Assembly: GCA_030696155.1 (NCBI GenBank)
Contig: JAUYSY010000123.1
Coordinates: 1 to 38,828 of the forward strand
Source of the DNA: Alphaproteobacteria bacterium
Lineage (GTDB): Bacteria; Pseudomonadota; Alphaproteobacteria; JAUXUR01
Direction: 5' to 3'
DNA: 38,828 nt
Position numbers and translations under genes: made by a program. Below the pieces are notes generated by a model, which saw nothing but the letters and a program-made list of their open reading frames with translations, searched no databases and was not told the origin of the DNA. Shown here one piece after another: positions 8,007-16,686 of this stretch; the stretch's first letter is position 1; the number at the start of each line of letters is the position of its first letter.

Positions 8007-8628
8007 AGATCCACTTTGCGGATAAAGGTAAACGCTCTTCATGGATTTGATTCAAAGCCGGTAAAATTTCTTCAATTGTATCAACAAAAGTGAATAATTT
8101 TGAATGACTTGGGTGCGCATAACCTTCTGAAATTGAATGGTCAATAAGCGTCTTTAAAGGATCCCAATAATTGTTAATATTGACAATGATAACAGGCTTA
8201 TCATGCAAATGAAGCTGTTTCCATGTTAAAATTTCAAACAATTCATCCAATGTTCCAAAACCACCAGGCAAAATAACAAAACCATCTGATTTTTGAAACA
8301 TTAATTCTTTACGAAGATGCATTGAATCAACAACAATAAGTTCAGAAATGCCTTCATGGCCTACTTCACTTTTTTCAAGATGACCAGGGATAATACCTGT
8401 GACTTCTCCGCCTGTTTGCATTACTGAATCTGCAATAATACCCATTAAGCCAACGCGTCCGCCACCATAAACAAGACGAATATTTTTTGAAGCAAATAAT
8501 TTGCCTAAATTAGTTGCTGCTTGACGATGTTCTTCACGTCCTCGCGCAGAAGAACCACAAAACACACATAAGGCATTTATCTGTAATTCTGTTTGTTGAT
8601 TTGTATTTAAATGGGTAATTTGCGTCAT
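8005..8628 (-). CDS. LOG-family nucleotide 5'-monophosphate phosphoribohydrolase
   Basis: A 207-residue Rossmann-fold protein of the LOG/TIGR00730 family. Visible motifs are CVFCGSS (21-27), the phosphate loop YGGGRVGLMG (54-63), MHLRKELM (R106, K107) and the signature PGGFGTLDE (121-129), which supplies catalytic Arg/Glu-type contacts. Plant and some bacterial members release cytokinin bases by cleaving N6-modified AMP, and others cleave AMP or related nucleotides. In a bacterium such as this, nucleotide turnover or repair is likelier than hormone production, but the substrate is not decided by sequence. The start at 8628 leaves 143 bases to the divergent exported-protein gene. Confidence 0.87.
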   Translation of the reverse strand: MTQITHLNTNQQTELQINALCVFCGSSARGREEHRQAATNLGKLFASKNIRLVYGGGRVGLMGIIADSVMQTGGEVTGIIPGHLEKSEVGHEGISELIVVDSMHLRKELMFQKSDGFVILPGGFGTLDELFEILTWKQLHLHDKPVIIVNINNYWDPLKTLIDHSISEGYAHPSHSKLFTFVDTIEEILPALNQIHEERLPLSAKWI

Positions 8629-8771
8629 AGTTCTTTACTATCCTTATTTTAAGTTATTTTTTAAATTTACTAAAAATTTTAAACAAATTCAAGAAATGCT
8701 TTGATTGTTTATCTATTTATTTTTTGATAACCTTTACACAAGATTACATAAAATAAAATGAGGAAACGACA

Positions 8772-9497
8772 ATGAATAGACAATACCCTAAAATCTTACT
8801 GATTTGCTTAAGTTTCTTACTAACACATAACACATGTTTTGCCACTTTATTTGATGGACATCCATCAGGTAAAAAGAAATGCGAAGGTGGTTATTGGCCA
8901 ACGTTTACAGATCAAAAACAAATTTTAAATCTTTTTGATGCAGATTGGGAAAAAATTACCCTTAAACATAAAGACACTAAAATTAAGAAAACATATTATT
9001 TTAATTTGATTGGTCTTCAAGAACCAGAGCAAATTGTACAAATGAATAAGATGTCAGAAAGCGATCTTCGGGCCTTAGAAGGCAAAGAAGATATAGCTTT
9101 GGTGCCGTATAGGCAGGACAAGAAAAACAGAGAAGAAATTTGTCATTATGCATTTAGATTAAAAGGACAAGCAAATACACTTGTTCAAATAGCACGTGTT
9201 GAAAGAGTAGAAGATCAAGAAAAGTTTACGCGGAATGGACTTTTATTGACAGGTCTTGATAGATATTTACATGATCTAGGTGCTGCTCTTCCACATTTAT
9301 TACCTGCGATTGGTTCAACAATATCTGCCGTTATTGCAGGAGGAAAAGTTGTTGATGGTGGAATGCCCGCAACACCTGATATTCTACAAGGTGAGTTAAG
9401 CGAAATTATAACACCTGCAACAACAGCTGCAGATGAATGGGCCCTTTTTCTTAATGCTTTGTTGGGGTTAAACGATGATGAAGATGCACAAGTCTAA
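8772..9497 (+). CDS. Exported protein of unknown function, 241 aa
   Basis: I do not recognise this protein. It begins with a clear signal peptide (residues 1-24, hydrophobic core ILLICLSFLLT, cleavage probably after CFA), and the start has a strong ribosome site (GAGGAA, 8760-8765). The mature part is mixed and charged (residues 25-165), then a glycine/alanine-rich, weakly hydrophobic stretch at about 178-200 (LLPAIGSTISAVIAGG), and an acidic end. Three cysteines occur in total (C22, C37, C126), the first within the signal peptide. A TTGATA box at 8724-8729 with CATAAA 17 bases downstream is a possible promoter. The gene is monocistronic and ends before a large palindrome. Confidence 0.7.
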   Translation: MNRQYPKILLICLSFLLTHNTCFATLFDGHPSGKKKCEGGYWPTFTDQKQILNLFDADWEKITLKHKDTKIKKTYYFNLIGLQEPEQIVQMNKMSESDLRALEGKEDIALVPYRQDKKNREEICHYAFRLKGQANTLVQIARVERVEDQEKFTRNGLLLTGLDRYLHDLGAALPHLLPAIGSTISAVIAGGKVVDGGMPATPDILQGELSEIITPATTAADEWALFLNALLGLNDDEDAQV

Positions 9498-9514
9498 ATA
9501 GCATAAATTTAATA

Positions 9515-9712
9515 AATTTGGGCGTAATATTCATTTGTTATACCCAAATGATTTAGAAATGCCGATTTTTGAGTCTAAGATTTGAGGTGATTTTTGATGC
9601 CAAAAATTTCGACAGATAATCGGTTTACCTTAGAAATTTTTGGTTTAAAAAGCGACCAAAAGTCATCGGCTAAAAACGGTAGTTTCAGATTATTTGGGTA
9701 TATACCCAAATT
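9515..9712. repeat. Long imperfect palindrome between convergent genes
   Basis: Arms of about 70 bases (roughly 9541-9610 and 9633-9700) pair imperfectly around a 22-base loop, ending in CCAAAAATTTC/GAAATTTTTGG at the apex. TACCCAAAT/ATTTGGGTA closes the stem, with further AATTTGGG/CCCAAATT outside. It fills the gap between two converging genes. It could act as a bidirectional terminator or be a non-autonomous element; no second copy is in the window. Confidence 0.65.
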
Positions 9713-9719
9713 CAAAAGA

Positions 9720-11219
9720 TCATCTATAATTTAAGCATTTTATTTCATCAATTAAAGAAAATGCTGTCCGCAAAAAAAATGGACAAATTTCACGCTTATT
9801 TTCATCAATGCCTATATGAAGTCCATATTCAATGCTTAAAAGAAAATCAAAAAGGGGCACTTTTGTATAAAGAATATTTTCTATTTCGTTAACATTGATT
9901 TGAGGGCCTTTTAAAAAATAAATACCGGTTTTCGTATTATAATCATAAAAATTATTGGACCGAACGAGATCATGATTTTCAAGATCGAATTTTCCTAAAC
10001 CCTCCTTCTCTAAATATTCAGAAAGCCATATATGTCGAGACATATCTTTGGGGGCAGCAACAGACTCAAATACAAGCATATTTTTTTTATCCTCCACGCC
10101 AATTTTGACTAAGCAAGAATCTTCCTTTGTCTGATCGTCATAAACAACTGGAATCACAAAAGTATGGAGCATGTTTTGCGGCAAATCTTCTAAATGACTT
10201 GTGAATTTCGAAAAATGTTTAGTGTTTTCTAATGAAAATTGATCAGAAAATTCTTCTAATGCAACAATTGCTAATGTATCAAGTCTATCTAAAGTTTCAT
10301 TTATACAAATTTTAGGGCATTTTTCTTCATCTATTTCCGATTCATCATCTTCTTCCGATTCGTCTGAATCACTTTCTACAATAAAACAATCTCTAACATA
10401 TTTTTGATAATCTGCAATTATCTCATCTAAGGAAGTATGATTCTTAACATAGGTATAATGAAATGAAATAATATTTTTTACATTTTTACAATTTTTACGT
10501 ACTTTTTCAACTTCCCCTTTATAATTATCGATAAAAATTAAATTTTCTATTTTTGGCAATCTTATTATTTCTCGAATATCATTTATTTCTTGAATCAGCA
10601 CATCAATTTTTTGTGCTTTTGTGCTATTTCTAGCGCTTATATGGCCTGTATGTTCTGGAAATTGTGAAAAAAAATCAAAATGCGCACCTCTAAACAGACC
10701 CATAAAACTTTTTGAAAAATCAATATTTTCTTTTTTCATTAATTGTAATCTTTGATCGTTTTGTACAAATTCTGAAGCCGTACATGTAAAAGCTGTATAT
10801 CCTTTTTCTTGAATATTATTAATAAAGGTGGCCGTATTTTTTTCAACCAATTGAATTTCATGATTCATTTTATACCAAAGGCGATCAATATGCGTCATAA
10901 AAGTACTAATTGGAATTTTAAAATGATCAGCAACTATTTGCGCATGGTCTTTTTGTTCTCTAACCAATTCTTGATTAAGTATGTGTTTTACTTCAACAGT
11001 AATAGTGCCATCAATATCGAATACAAAGGCTGTGTTTTGAGCTTCAAAAGCATCTTCATCAATATTTTTTTTATAGTTAATTTTTATATGCTCAATAATT
11101 GAAAAAATGTCATTAATTGTTTTCAATTCAATAATTCGTTTAAAAGGAATTGCATTTAAATCTAATGTAATTGTCGTAAAAAACAACAAAAAAATGGCTT
11201 TACTTTTAAAATAACGCAT
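9720..11219 (-). CDS. Exported HAD-like protein, DUF2608 family
   Basis: A 499-residue protein with a signal peptide (residues 1-23). The HAD catalytic motif FVFDIDGTIT places the nucleophile and acid/base aspartates at D68 and D70. A HAD-like core runs to about residue 270, with IENLIFIDN as the probable acidic motif. This resembles DUF2608, a family known mainly from intracellular bacteria such as Legionella and Chlamydia relatives. An acidic linker rich in D, E and S follows (about 276-295). The C-terminal ~200 residues match nothing I recognise and may be a second domain. An exported phosphatase acting outside the cytoplasm is likely. A possible promoter (TTGAAA-17-TAGATT) lies on the minus strand upstream, and AGGTG precedes the ATG. 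Confidence 0.72.
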   Translation of the reverse strand: MRYFKSKAIFLLFFTTITLDLNAIPFKRIIELKTINDIFSIIEHIKINYKKNIDEDAFEAQNTAFVFDIDGTITVEVKHILNQELVREQKDHAQIVADHFKIPISTFMTHIDRLWYKMNHEIQLVEKNTATFINNIQEKGYTAFTCTASEFVQNDQRLQLMKKENIDFSKSFMGLFRGAHFDFFSQFPEHTGHISARNSTKAQKIDVLIQEINDIREIIRLPKIENLIFIDNYKGEVEKVRKNCKNVKNIISFHYTYVKNHTSLDEIIADYQKYVRDCFIVESDSDESEEDDESEIDEEKCPKICINETLDRLDTLAIVALEEFSDQFSLENTKHFSKFTSHLEDLPQNMLHTFVIPVVYDDQTKEDSCLVKIGVEDKKNMLVFESVAAPKDMSRHIWLSEYLEKEGLGKFDLENHDLVRSNNFYDYNTKTGIYFLKGPQINVNEIENILYTKVPLFDFLLSIEYGLHIGIDENKREICPFFLRTAFSLIDEIKCLNYR

Positions 11220-11325
11220 TATAACACCTTAAATAAATAAAAATAATCTAATATATTCTTTTGAATTTTTCAACAAATTAAAAAAATATTTCTATATTTT
11301 TTTAATTGACACTTATTTAATACAA

Positions 11326-11790
11326 TTATCTTTTTGATATAAAAAAGTCTTTAAGAATATTTTGACATGCTTCTTCATGAACACCTCCAATAATTTCAGA
11401 CTGAAAATAACATGTGGATTGATCAAAAATTCTTGGACCATGAATGATACCGCCGCCTTTTGGATCATAAGCACCAAAAATAACTTTATCAAGACGCGCA
11501 AAAGAAATTGCCTGTGCACACATAGGGCAAGGCTCTAATGTCACATAAAGAACGTAACCATTAAGACGTTGCTGATTAAGAATACGACATGCCTCAGTAA
11601 TTGCGCATATTTCGGCGTGCGCTATAGGATTTCCACTGCATCGCATTTGATTATGTTGTGCCGTAATGATTTTACCGCTTTTTGGATCTAAAATGATTGC
11701 ACCGATAGGCACTTCATCTTCTGAAAAAGCTCTAAACGCGTATTCTAAAGCGAATATCATGGGGCTATGGGTAAAATATTTCATATTCAT
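11326..11790 (-). CDS. tadA: tRNA-specific adenosine deaminase TadA
   Basis: A 154-residue zinc deaminase. The catalytic HAE is at 58-60 (H58 zinc ligand, E60 proton shuttle) and the PCPMC motif supplies C88 and C91. It converts A34 to inosine in tRNAArg(ACG), letting one tRNA read CGU, CGC and CGA. The length matches bacterial TadA. Two in-frame ATGs lie near the 5' end (codons 1 and 3), so the start is uncertain by two residues. Guanine and cytosine deaminases share the fold, but the HAE spacing and ARLDKVIFGAYDPKGG block favour TadA. It is divergent from dapB. Confidence 0.93.
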   Translation of the reverse strand: MNMKYFTHSPMIFALEYAFRAFSEDEVPIGAIILDPKSGKIITAQHNQMRCSGNPIAHAEICAITEACRILNQQRLNGYVLYVTLEPCPMCAQAISFARLDKVIFGAYDPKGGGIIHGPRIFDQSTCYFQSEIIGGVHEEACQNILKDFFISKR

Positions 11791-11858
11791 GACATTCTTT
11801 TAATTTCAATGGATTTATGGTAGCACTTATACATAATAGGTTATCGAAAGCTGTTCAC

Positions 11859-12638
11859 ATGCATGTCATTTCTATTGGTATATTGGGCATTATGGGTCGT
11901 ATGGGTCAAGCAATTTCAGGCCTAATTCAAAAAGATCCTCAATTTCAACTTATTGGGGGGACATTGAATCCTGAATCCAATCATATTATTCACGAAACAA
12001 GTTTATGTTTATCAACAAGCCCAGATCTCATTTTTGAAAAATCAGATATATTAATAGATTTTACAAATCCCGAAACACTTATAAAACATTTAAATTTAAG
12101 TAAAATTTACAACAAACCAATCGTTATTGGTACAACAGGTCTTACAAAAAATCATCACGATTTTATTGATGAAGCCGCAACAACAATTCCGATACTTTAT
12201 GCACCAAATATGAGTTTAGGCATAAATCTATTACATGCTTTAGTCGAAAAAACAGCTTCAATTTTAGGACCACAATTTGATATAGAGATTTTAGAAAAAC
12301 ATCATAATCAAAAAATTGACGCACCTTCAGGCACTGCACTTTCATTAGGGCAGGCGGCAGCAAAAGGCCGTAACGTTAATTTTGAAAATCAATCCGTTTT
12401 AAATTGGGTAAATCATCCTAAAAGAAAAGAAAATGAAATAGGATTTGCAGTGCAACGCGGTGGCGATATGGCTGGTGAACATATTGTTTCATTTTTCGGC
12501 CCTCAAGAAAGAATCGAGCTAAGCCATTCTGCGAGCTCAAGGCAAGTTTTAGCCTATGGCGCATTAAAAGCTGCATCGTGGATTTACCAAAAAAAACCAG
12601 GGCAGTACTCTATGATGGATGTCTTGAATTTAAAATGA
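11859..12638 (+). CDS. dapB: 4-hydroxy-tetrahydrodipicolinate reductase DapB
   Basis: The enzyme reduces 4-hydroxy-tetrahydrodipicolinate with NAD(P)H in the diaminopimelate/lysine pathway, feeding peptidoglycan. The 259-residue form from 11859 starts close to the nucleotide-binding motif GILGIMGRMG, as is usual for the family. An in-frame ATG at 11817 would add 14 residues with no counterpart in typical DapB, so I prefer the later one. Other signatures are TGL near residue 91, APNMSLGINLL, and the catalytic/substrate block EKHHNQKIDAPSGTA. The stop overlaps the nth start by four bases (ATGA), so the two genes are translationally coupled. Confidence 0.95.
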   Translation: MHVISIGILGIMGRMGQAISGLIQKDPQFQLIGGTLNPESNHIIHETSLCLSTSPDLIFEKSDILIDFTNPETLIKHLNLSKIYNKPIVIGTTGLTKNHHDFIDEAATTIPILYAPNMSLGINLLHALVEKTASILGPQFDIEILEKHHNQKIDAPSGTALSLGQAAAKGRNVNFENQSVLNWVNHPKRKENEIGFAVQRGGDMAGEHIVSFFGPQERIELSHSASSRQVLAYGALKAASWIYQKKPGQYSMMDVLNLK

Positions 12639-13273
12639 AAAAAGAGAATATCATTTTGTTTTTTGATACACTTCAAAAACAAAACCCACATCCCAAAACA
12701 GAACTCTATTACAAAAATCCTTATACACTTTTAATCGCTGTTGTTTTATCAGCCCAAGCAACAGATTTGGGCGTCAATAAAGCAACAAAGCCTTTATTTG
12801 AGCATGTTGAAACACCAGAAGACATTATAAATTTAGGTGAAGAAAATCTATCCAATTACCTTAAAAGTCTCAATTATTACAAAACTAAATCAAAAAATGT
12901 TGTGGCACTTAGCAAAATCTTGGTTGAAAAACATCAAGGACTTGTACCCGAAAATAGAGAAGCTTTAGAAGCTTTGCCAGGTGTAGGTCGCAAGACAGCA
13001 AATGTTATTTTAAACACTGCCTTTAAGCAACCAACCATTGCCGTTGATACACATATTTTTCGCGTTTCAAATCGTACGGGCCTATCAATAGGCAAAACAC
13101 CTTTGGCTGTAGAATTAGGATTAATTCAAAAAATACCCCAAAAATATTTACATGAGGCACATCATTGGCTTATTTTATTGGGCCGTTATATTTGCAAAGC
13201 ACGCAAACCTGAATGTCCAAAATGCCCTGTTCGCTCTTTTTGCGACTATCCTGACAAAACGATTTTAAAGTAG
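12635..13273 (+). CDS. nth: Endonuclease III
   Basis: A DNA glycosylase/AP lyase for oxidised pyrimidines. From the ATG at 12635 the protein has 212 residues, almost exactly the E. coli length. The helix-hairpin-helix LPGVGRKTA contains K120, and D138 lies in VDTHIFRVSNRTGL, the same numbers as the E. coli catalytic pair. The four iron-sulfur cysteines follow the family spacing C-x6-C-x2-C-x5-C (C187, C194, C197, C203). An upstream in-frame start inside dapB (12578) is less likely. The TAG stop is the first three bases of the 146-bp repeat that follows, so the element fixes the end of this protein. Confidence 0.96.
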   Translation: MKKENIILFFDTLQKQNPHPKTELYYKNPYTLLIAVVLSAQATDLGVNKATKPLFEHVETPEDIINLGEENLSNYLKSLNYYKTKSKNVVALSKILVEKHQGLVPENREALEALPGVGRKTANVILNTAFKQPTIAVDTHIFRVSNRTGLSIGKTPLAVELGLIQKIPQKYLHEAHHWLILLGRYICKARKPECPKCPVRSFCDYPDKTILK

Positions 13274-13415
13274 ACTTCTTTCGAAACTCGCTAATGTGAG
13301 GCGAGTGATAGAAGGTTCGGCACAGAATACCGTTCTGTATTCCTCATACATAAGGATTTGAGTACCGAAACAACGCATCAATCATCCACAGTAGTCGAGT
13401 TTCAAAAGAAGTCTA
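13271..13415. repeat. MITE-like element, copy 2 (145 bp)
   Basis: Begins TAGACTTCTTTCGAAA and ends TTTCAAAAGAAGTCTA. The interior parallels copy 1 (3990-4135) with TTCGGCACAGAA and ACGCATCAATC blocks. It occupies the whole space between nth and the convergent flaF, supplying the nth stop codon at its first base and ending two bases before the flaF stop codon. Confidence 0.78.
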
Positions 13416-13417
13416 CT

Positions 13418-13846
13418 TTAAAATTGAATGGATAATTTTTGTTCTTCACCTTGATATAAAGGTAAAGACGCTTCATTATTTTGTAAAAAACCTTGAGCGA
13501 GCGTCCGATTAATATCAATAAAGACATGAATATGCTTCATGTTTTCATTGCGATCCGCATAAAAATCTAAAATTGAACGATCTATATATCTACATGTTTG
13601 TAAAAATAAGACACGCATTTCATCGGAAAATGGGAAATCTTCACCTAAGGCTTCAGTTTGAAACAATGTCCATAATTGCCAGTGAAAATCAAGCGCCTGG
13701 TCCATTTTGTCCCTATTTTCAGGTTCTGTCAAAGCATCACTTAATCGTTTTGCAGCTTCTAATAAACCACGGGCTTCTATTTCTCTGGGTTTTAAATTGG
13801 TGTTTTTATTTTTTCCATAAGGAGATCCATAGGCTTTAACAGACAT
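13418..13846 (-). CDS. flaF: Flagellar biosynthesis regulator FlaF
   Basis: A 142-residue protein matching FlaF in pattern: an early AYG, the stretch REIEARGLLEAAKRL (22-36), then FHWQLWTLFQTEAL and the CRYIDRSILDFY helix. FlaF is alphaproteobacterial, is needed for flagellin secretion or assembly, and acts with FlbT to tie flagellin mRNA stability to filament assembly. The first 11 bases of this gene overlap the 3' end of flbT, so the pair is one unit in the order flbT-flaF. No flagellin gene is in the window. It implies that the organism has or recently had flagella. Confidence 0.85.
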   Translation of the reverse strand: MSVKAYGSPYGKNKNTNLKPREIEARGLLEAAKRLSDALTEPENRDKMDQALDFHWQLWTLFQTEALGEDFPFSDEMRVLFLQTCRYIDRSILDFYADRNENMKHIHVFIDINRTLAQGFLQNNEASLPLYQGEEQKLSIQF

Positions 13847-14225
13847 TTTTTAATATTTCCTCTTCAACCGATATCAGCTTTTGGCAATCTTTTAGCGCTT
13901 TATAAAAATTTTTCTCATTGAGCGTTAAAGATATATGCAATATTTGTGCCGATAAACTGGGGGCTGCGATTTTAATATCTTCAATCAATTGATGCGCAAG
14001 ATTAAGATTTATATCTTCAGATTCAGGAAACAAATAAGCCATTTGGAGAAGGTAATAAAGCCCTTTACAAGGTGTTATTGCATCTTCTTCCTTCAAAATA
14101 TCTTTTTTACGTAAAATGGCAGATTTGTTTTCAACGATAAATTCAGTTTTAGTTTTACCATTTATTATAACAGCTTGATTGATTATAATTTTTTCGTCAG
14201 GTTTTAAAACAATTTTTAAAGACAT
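13836..14225 (-). CDS. flbT: Flagellin mRNA regulator FlbT
   Basis: A 129-residue protein with FlbT features: an N-terminal strand pattern MSLKIVLKPDEKIIINQAVI, an LRKKDIL segment, then the motif TPCKGLYYLLQMAY (around 51-64). In Caulobacter FlbT binds the flagellin mRNA leader and promotes its decay until the hook is complete; in some species it acts positively. It lies upstream of and overlaps flaF by 11 bases. The 74 bases to the divergent TPR/glycosyltransferase gene must contain promoters for both. The start codon is ATG at 14225. Confidence 0.87.
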   Translation of the reverse strand: MSLKIVLKPDEKIIINQAVIINGKTKTEFIVENKSAILRKKDILKEEDAITPCKGLYYLLQMAYLFPESEDINLNLAHQLIEDIKIAAPSLSAQILHISLTLNEKNFYKALKDCQKLISVEEEILKNVC

Positions 14226-14299
14226 GCTCTTTTCTTATCTTGGAATTAAGCTTACTATTTAAAATAAGTTTGACCCGAAATTAAAAATAGATCAATAAA

Positions 14300-16465
14300 A
14301 TGCTTCATGAAAAAAAAATATCTATAAATTTTGATGCTGGAAAGCCAGAATATGAATTGGGCATAGAGGCACTCGAAGAAAAAAATTATCCAAAAGCGCT
14401 TGATTATTTTAATGCAGCTTTTCAAAAATATCCTGGAAGTGCAGCATTATTCGCCAATATGGCATTGTCTTTCCAGGGGCTTAAGCGCTTCAATGAAGCA
14501 AAACTATTTTATAAAAAAGCCCTCATGCTTGCGCCTTTAGATCAAAATTTAAATCTCGCTTTTATTCAATTATTACATGCTGAAAAAAAATACGATGAAT
14601 CAATTACGGTTTTGAAACAAATTGAAAATAGATTAACACCCTCTATAGAAATTTATTTTACTTTTGGAAAATCTTACGAATTATCAGGATTATTTATTGA
14701 AGCGATCGATTATTATCAAAAAGCATTGGAAATTAATAAAGAACATCTAGAAAGCCTTGTTAGTCTTGCTGGTTGTTATATGGATACATTACAAAAAACA
14801 AAATGTTATGAAATAATAAGGCGGATTAGCAAAAATGAAGATTTAGCAGAAGAAAATTTAAAAATTCTTATTAATCTTCTGAAAATGAACAAAAATTATA
14901 ATGACATTATAAAAATTTTATTGAAAAAAAAAGAAATTAAAGAGCTTGATGAACATTTTAGAAGTCAATTGGCAACAGCATATTTAGGTGTTAATGAACT
15001 AAATAAAGCTTTTACACTTTATCAAGATATTATTGAAAAAAATCAAAATAATGTTGAAGTGCTACAAGGATTAGGGGAATATTACTTTCTATCTAAAGAT
15101 TATATAAAATCAGAAAAATATTTTAAAAAATCTTTAGAAACAGAAGAGCAAGTTGATGTTTATATTAAATATTATCGATTATTACATGAATTAAATCGTT
15201 TTGAAGAAGCAGAAAAAATATTTTTAAAAGGAGAAAATCTTACAAATTCAAAATTACATTTTTATTTACAAATTGCTAAAATTAAAATGGATAGAAGACT
15301 TTACATTGAATCAATAGCGCTTTGTGAAAAAGCCCTTACTGCCTATCCTGATTCAATTGCACCTATAGATGGTTTGCTTTCTAATTATATTGAACTTGAA
15401 GATTTTGAAAAAGTATCATTTTACAACAAGATCATTCTTGCCAAGATTCCTGATCATGAAACAGCACATTTTTCAAAAGCAATAGCCTGTTTTGCACAAA
15501 AGAAAATAGAAGAAGGTTGGATTCATTATGAAAAAAGATTAAAAGTTAAAGAACAATATCATCTTAAAAAAGACGAACTTTTTAGTGAAAGTAAATTTTG
15601 GCAAGGTGAAGATTTAAAAGATAAAACCGTTTTTGTGTGGAGCGAGCAAGGCATAGGTGACGAAATTATGTTTGCCTCTTGTTACCATGACATTATCAAT
15701 AAAGCTAAGATGGTCATTATTGAATGTAATAAAAGACTTTATTCATTATTCGCACGGTCCTTCCCAAAAGCTTTTTTTATATCACAATTTTTTGAAATGG
15801 TTGAAGAAGAAAAAAAACGCGTTTTAATCAATATTGAACCCTTTAGACCCATTGATTATGCAATTGCTTCAGGTAGTTTGCCTTTACACTTCAGAAAAAA
15901 AATAGAACATTTTCCTAGCAATCGGCAATCATATTTAACGCCAAATCCATTCTTGGTTAAAGAATGGTTAAATCGGTATCAAAAATTCAACAATAATTTT
16001 AAAATAGGTATTTGTTGGCGAAGCGGGCTTTTAACCGCTCAACGACAAAAGTATTTTTTAAAAATAGAAGATTTTTTACCTATTTTTTTATTACCCCATA
16101 TTACTTTTATTAATCTACAATACGATGATTGTGAAAAAGAAATTCAATCAATTGAACAAAATCATCCTATTCGACTTGAACGCTGGCCTGACGTAAATTT
16201 AAAAGATGATTTCGAAAATGTAGCTGCAATGATGGTGAATCTAGATCTTATTATTACATCAGAAACAGCAGTAGGTGAATTAGGTGCTGCCTTAGGTGTT
16301 GAAGTTTGGCGATTAACAGGCGGTAGCGATTGGACAAGATTAGGTCAAAAAGAACGACCCTGGTATCCCACAATGCGTTCTTTTGTACGCGTTGGTGAAG
16401 AAAAATGGGCACCTCTTATTGATCAAATTGTTGAAATGCTTAAGAAAAAAATGAAGCCGGAATAA
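14300..16465 (+). CDS. TPR protein with glycosyltransferase-like C-terminal domain
   Basis: A 721-residue cytoplasmic protein. Residues ~15-430 are tetratricopeptide repeats; typical units are ALDYFNAAFQKYPGSAALF and EAKLFYKKALMLAPLDQNL. The C-terminal domain (about 435-715) resembles the GT9/GT41-like modules of TPR glycosyltransferases: WSEQGIGDEIMFASCYHD (GxGD loop), IGICWRSG, and the nucleotide-sugar-type block VAAMMVNLDLIITSETAVGELGAALG. Such TPR-GT proteins often glycosylate flagellin in alphaproteobacteria, and divergence from flbT-flaF supports a flagellar role; both points are inference. The ribosome site is weak. A role in other surface-glycan synthesis is the alternative. Confidence 0.78.
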   Translation: MLHEKKISINFDAGKPEYELGIEALEEKNYPKALDYFNAAFQKYPGSAALFANMALSFQGLKRFNEAKLFYKKALMLAPLDQNLNLAFIQLLHAEKKYDESITVLKQIENRLTPSIEIYFTFGKSYELSGLFIEAIDYYQKALEINKEHLESLVSLAGCYMDTLQKTKCYEIIRRISKNEDLAEENLKILINLLKMNKNYNDIIKILLKKKEIKELDEHFRSQLATAYLGVNELNKAFTLYQDIIEKNQNNVEVLQGLGEYYFLSKDYIKSEKYFKKSLETEEQVDVYIKYYRLLHELNRFEEAEKIFLKGENLTNSKLHFYLQIAKIKMDRRLYIESIALCEKALTAYPDSIAPIDGLLSNYIELEDFEKVSFYNKIILAKIPDHETAHFSKAIACFAQKKIEEGWIHYEKRLKVKEQYHLKKDELFSESKFWQGEDLKDKTVFVWSEQGIGDEIMFASCYHDIINKAKMVIIECNKRLYSLFARSFPKAFFISQFFEMVEEEKKRVLINIEPFRPIDYAIASGSLPLHFRKKIEHFPSNRQSYLTPNPFLVKEWLNRYQKFNNNFKIGICWRSGLLTAQRQKYFLKIEDFLPIFLLPHITFINLQYDDCEKEIQSIEQNHPIRLERWPDVNLKDDFENVAAMMVNLDLIITSETAVGELGAALGVEVWRLTGGSDWTRLGQKERPWYPTMRSFVRVGEEKWAPLIDQIVEMLKKKMKPE

Positions 16466-16560
16466 AGAAAAATTCTTACCAATCCATCTTACTACAAACC
16501 CAACACATCTATTGATTTACGTTTCAAAATCTGTAATATTTATTGACTGAATTATTAACT

Positions 16561-16675
16561 GTCCAGAATATGTGGCAAAGTCTAGGAAAACTAAGAACCG
16601 GAACGGAATGTACATCTTCGTACATGAGTACCGAAAGCGGAAGTTTGACAACGAATTTGCCCATGGACTGGAGAG
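16561..16675 (+). repeat. Hairpin element of ~120 bp, copy 2 of 3
   Basis: It shares the TATGTGGCAAAGTCTAG start, the ACCGGAACGGAATGTAC/GTACATGAGTACCG hairpin and the ACGAATTTGCCCAT end with the copies at 7879-8006 and 21111-21230. The outer edges GTCCAG and CTGGAG are inverted. It sits immediately upstream of the TPP riboswitch, so it will be transcribed if the thiamine operon promoter lies upstream of it. Confidence 0.7.
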
Positions 16676-16686
16676 TTTCAGAATTA

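Noticed and set aside
7893-8093. Open frame beginning MRQSLERTRT
   Set aside because: It translates the hairpin repeat. The copy at 21121 gives a similar start (MWQSLERART) but the frames diverge, so the protein is not conserved while the DNA structure is.
14226-14299. CtrA site between flbT and the TPR gene
   Set aside because: Two TTAA motifs are present but nine bases apart, not seven.
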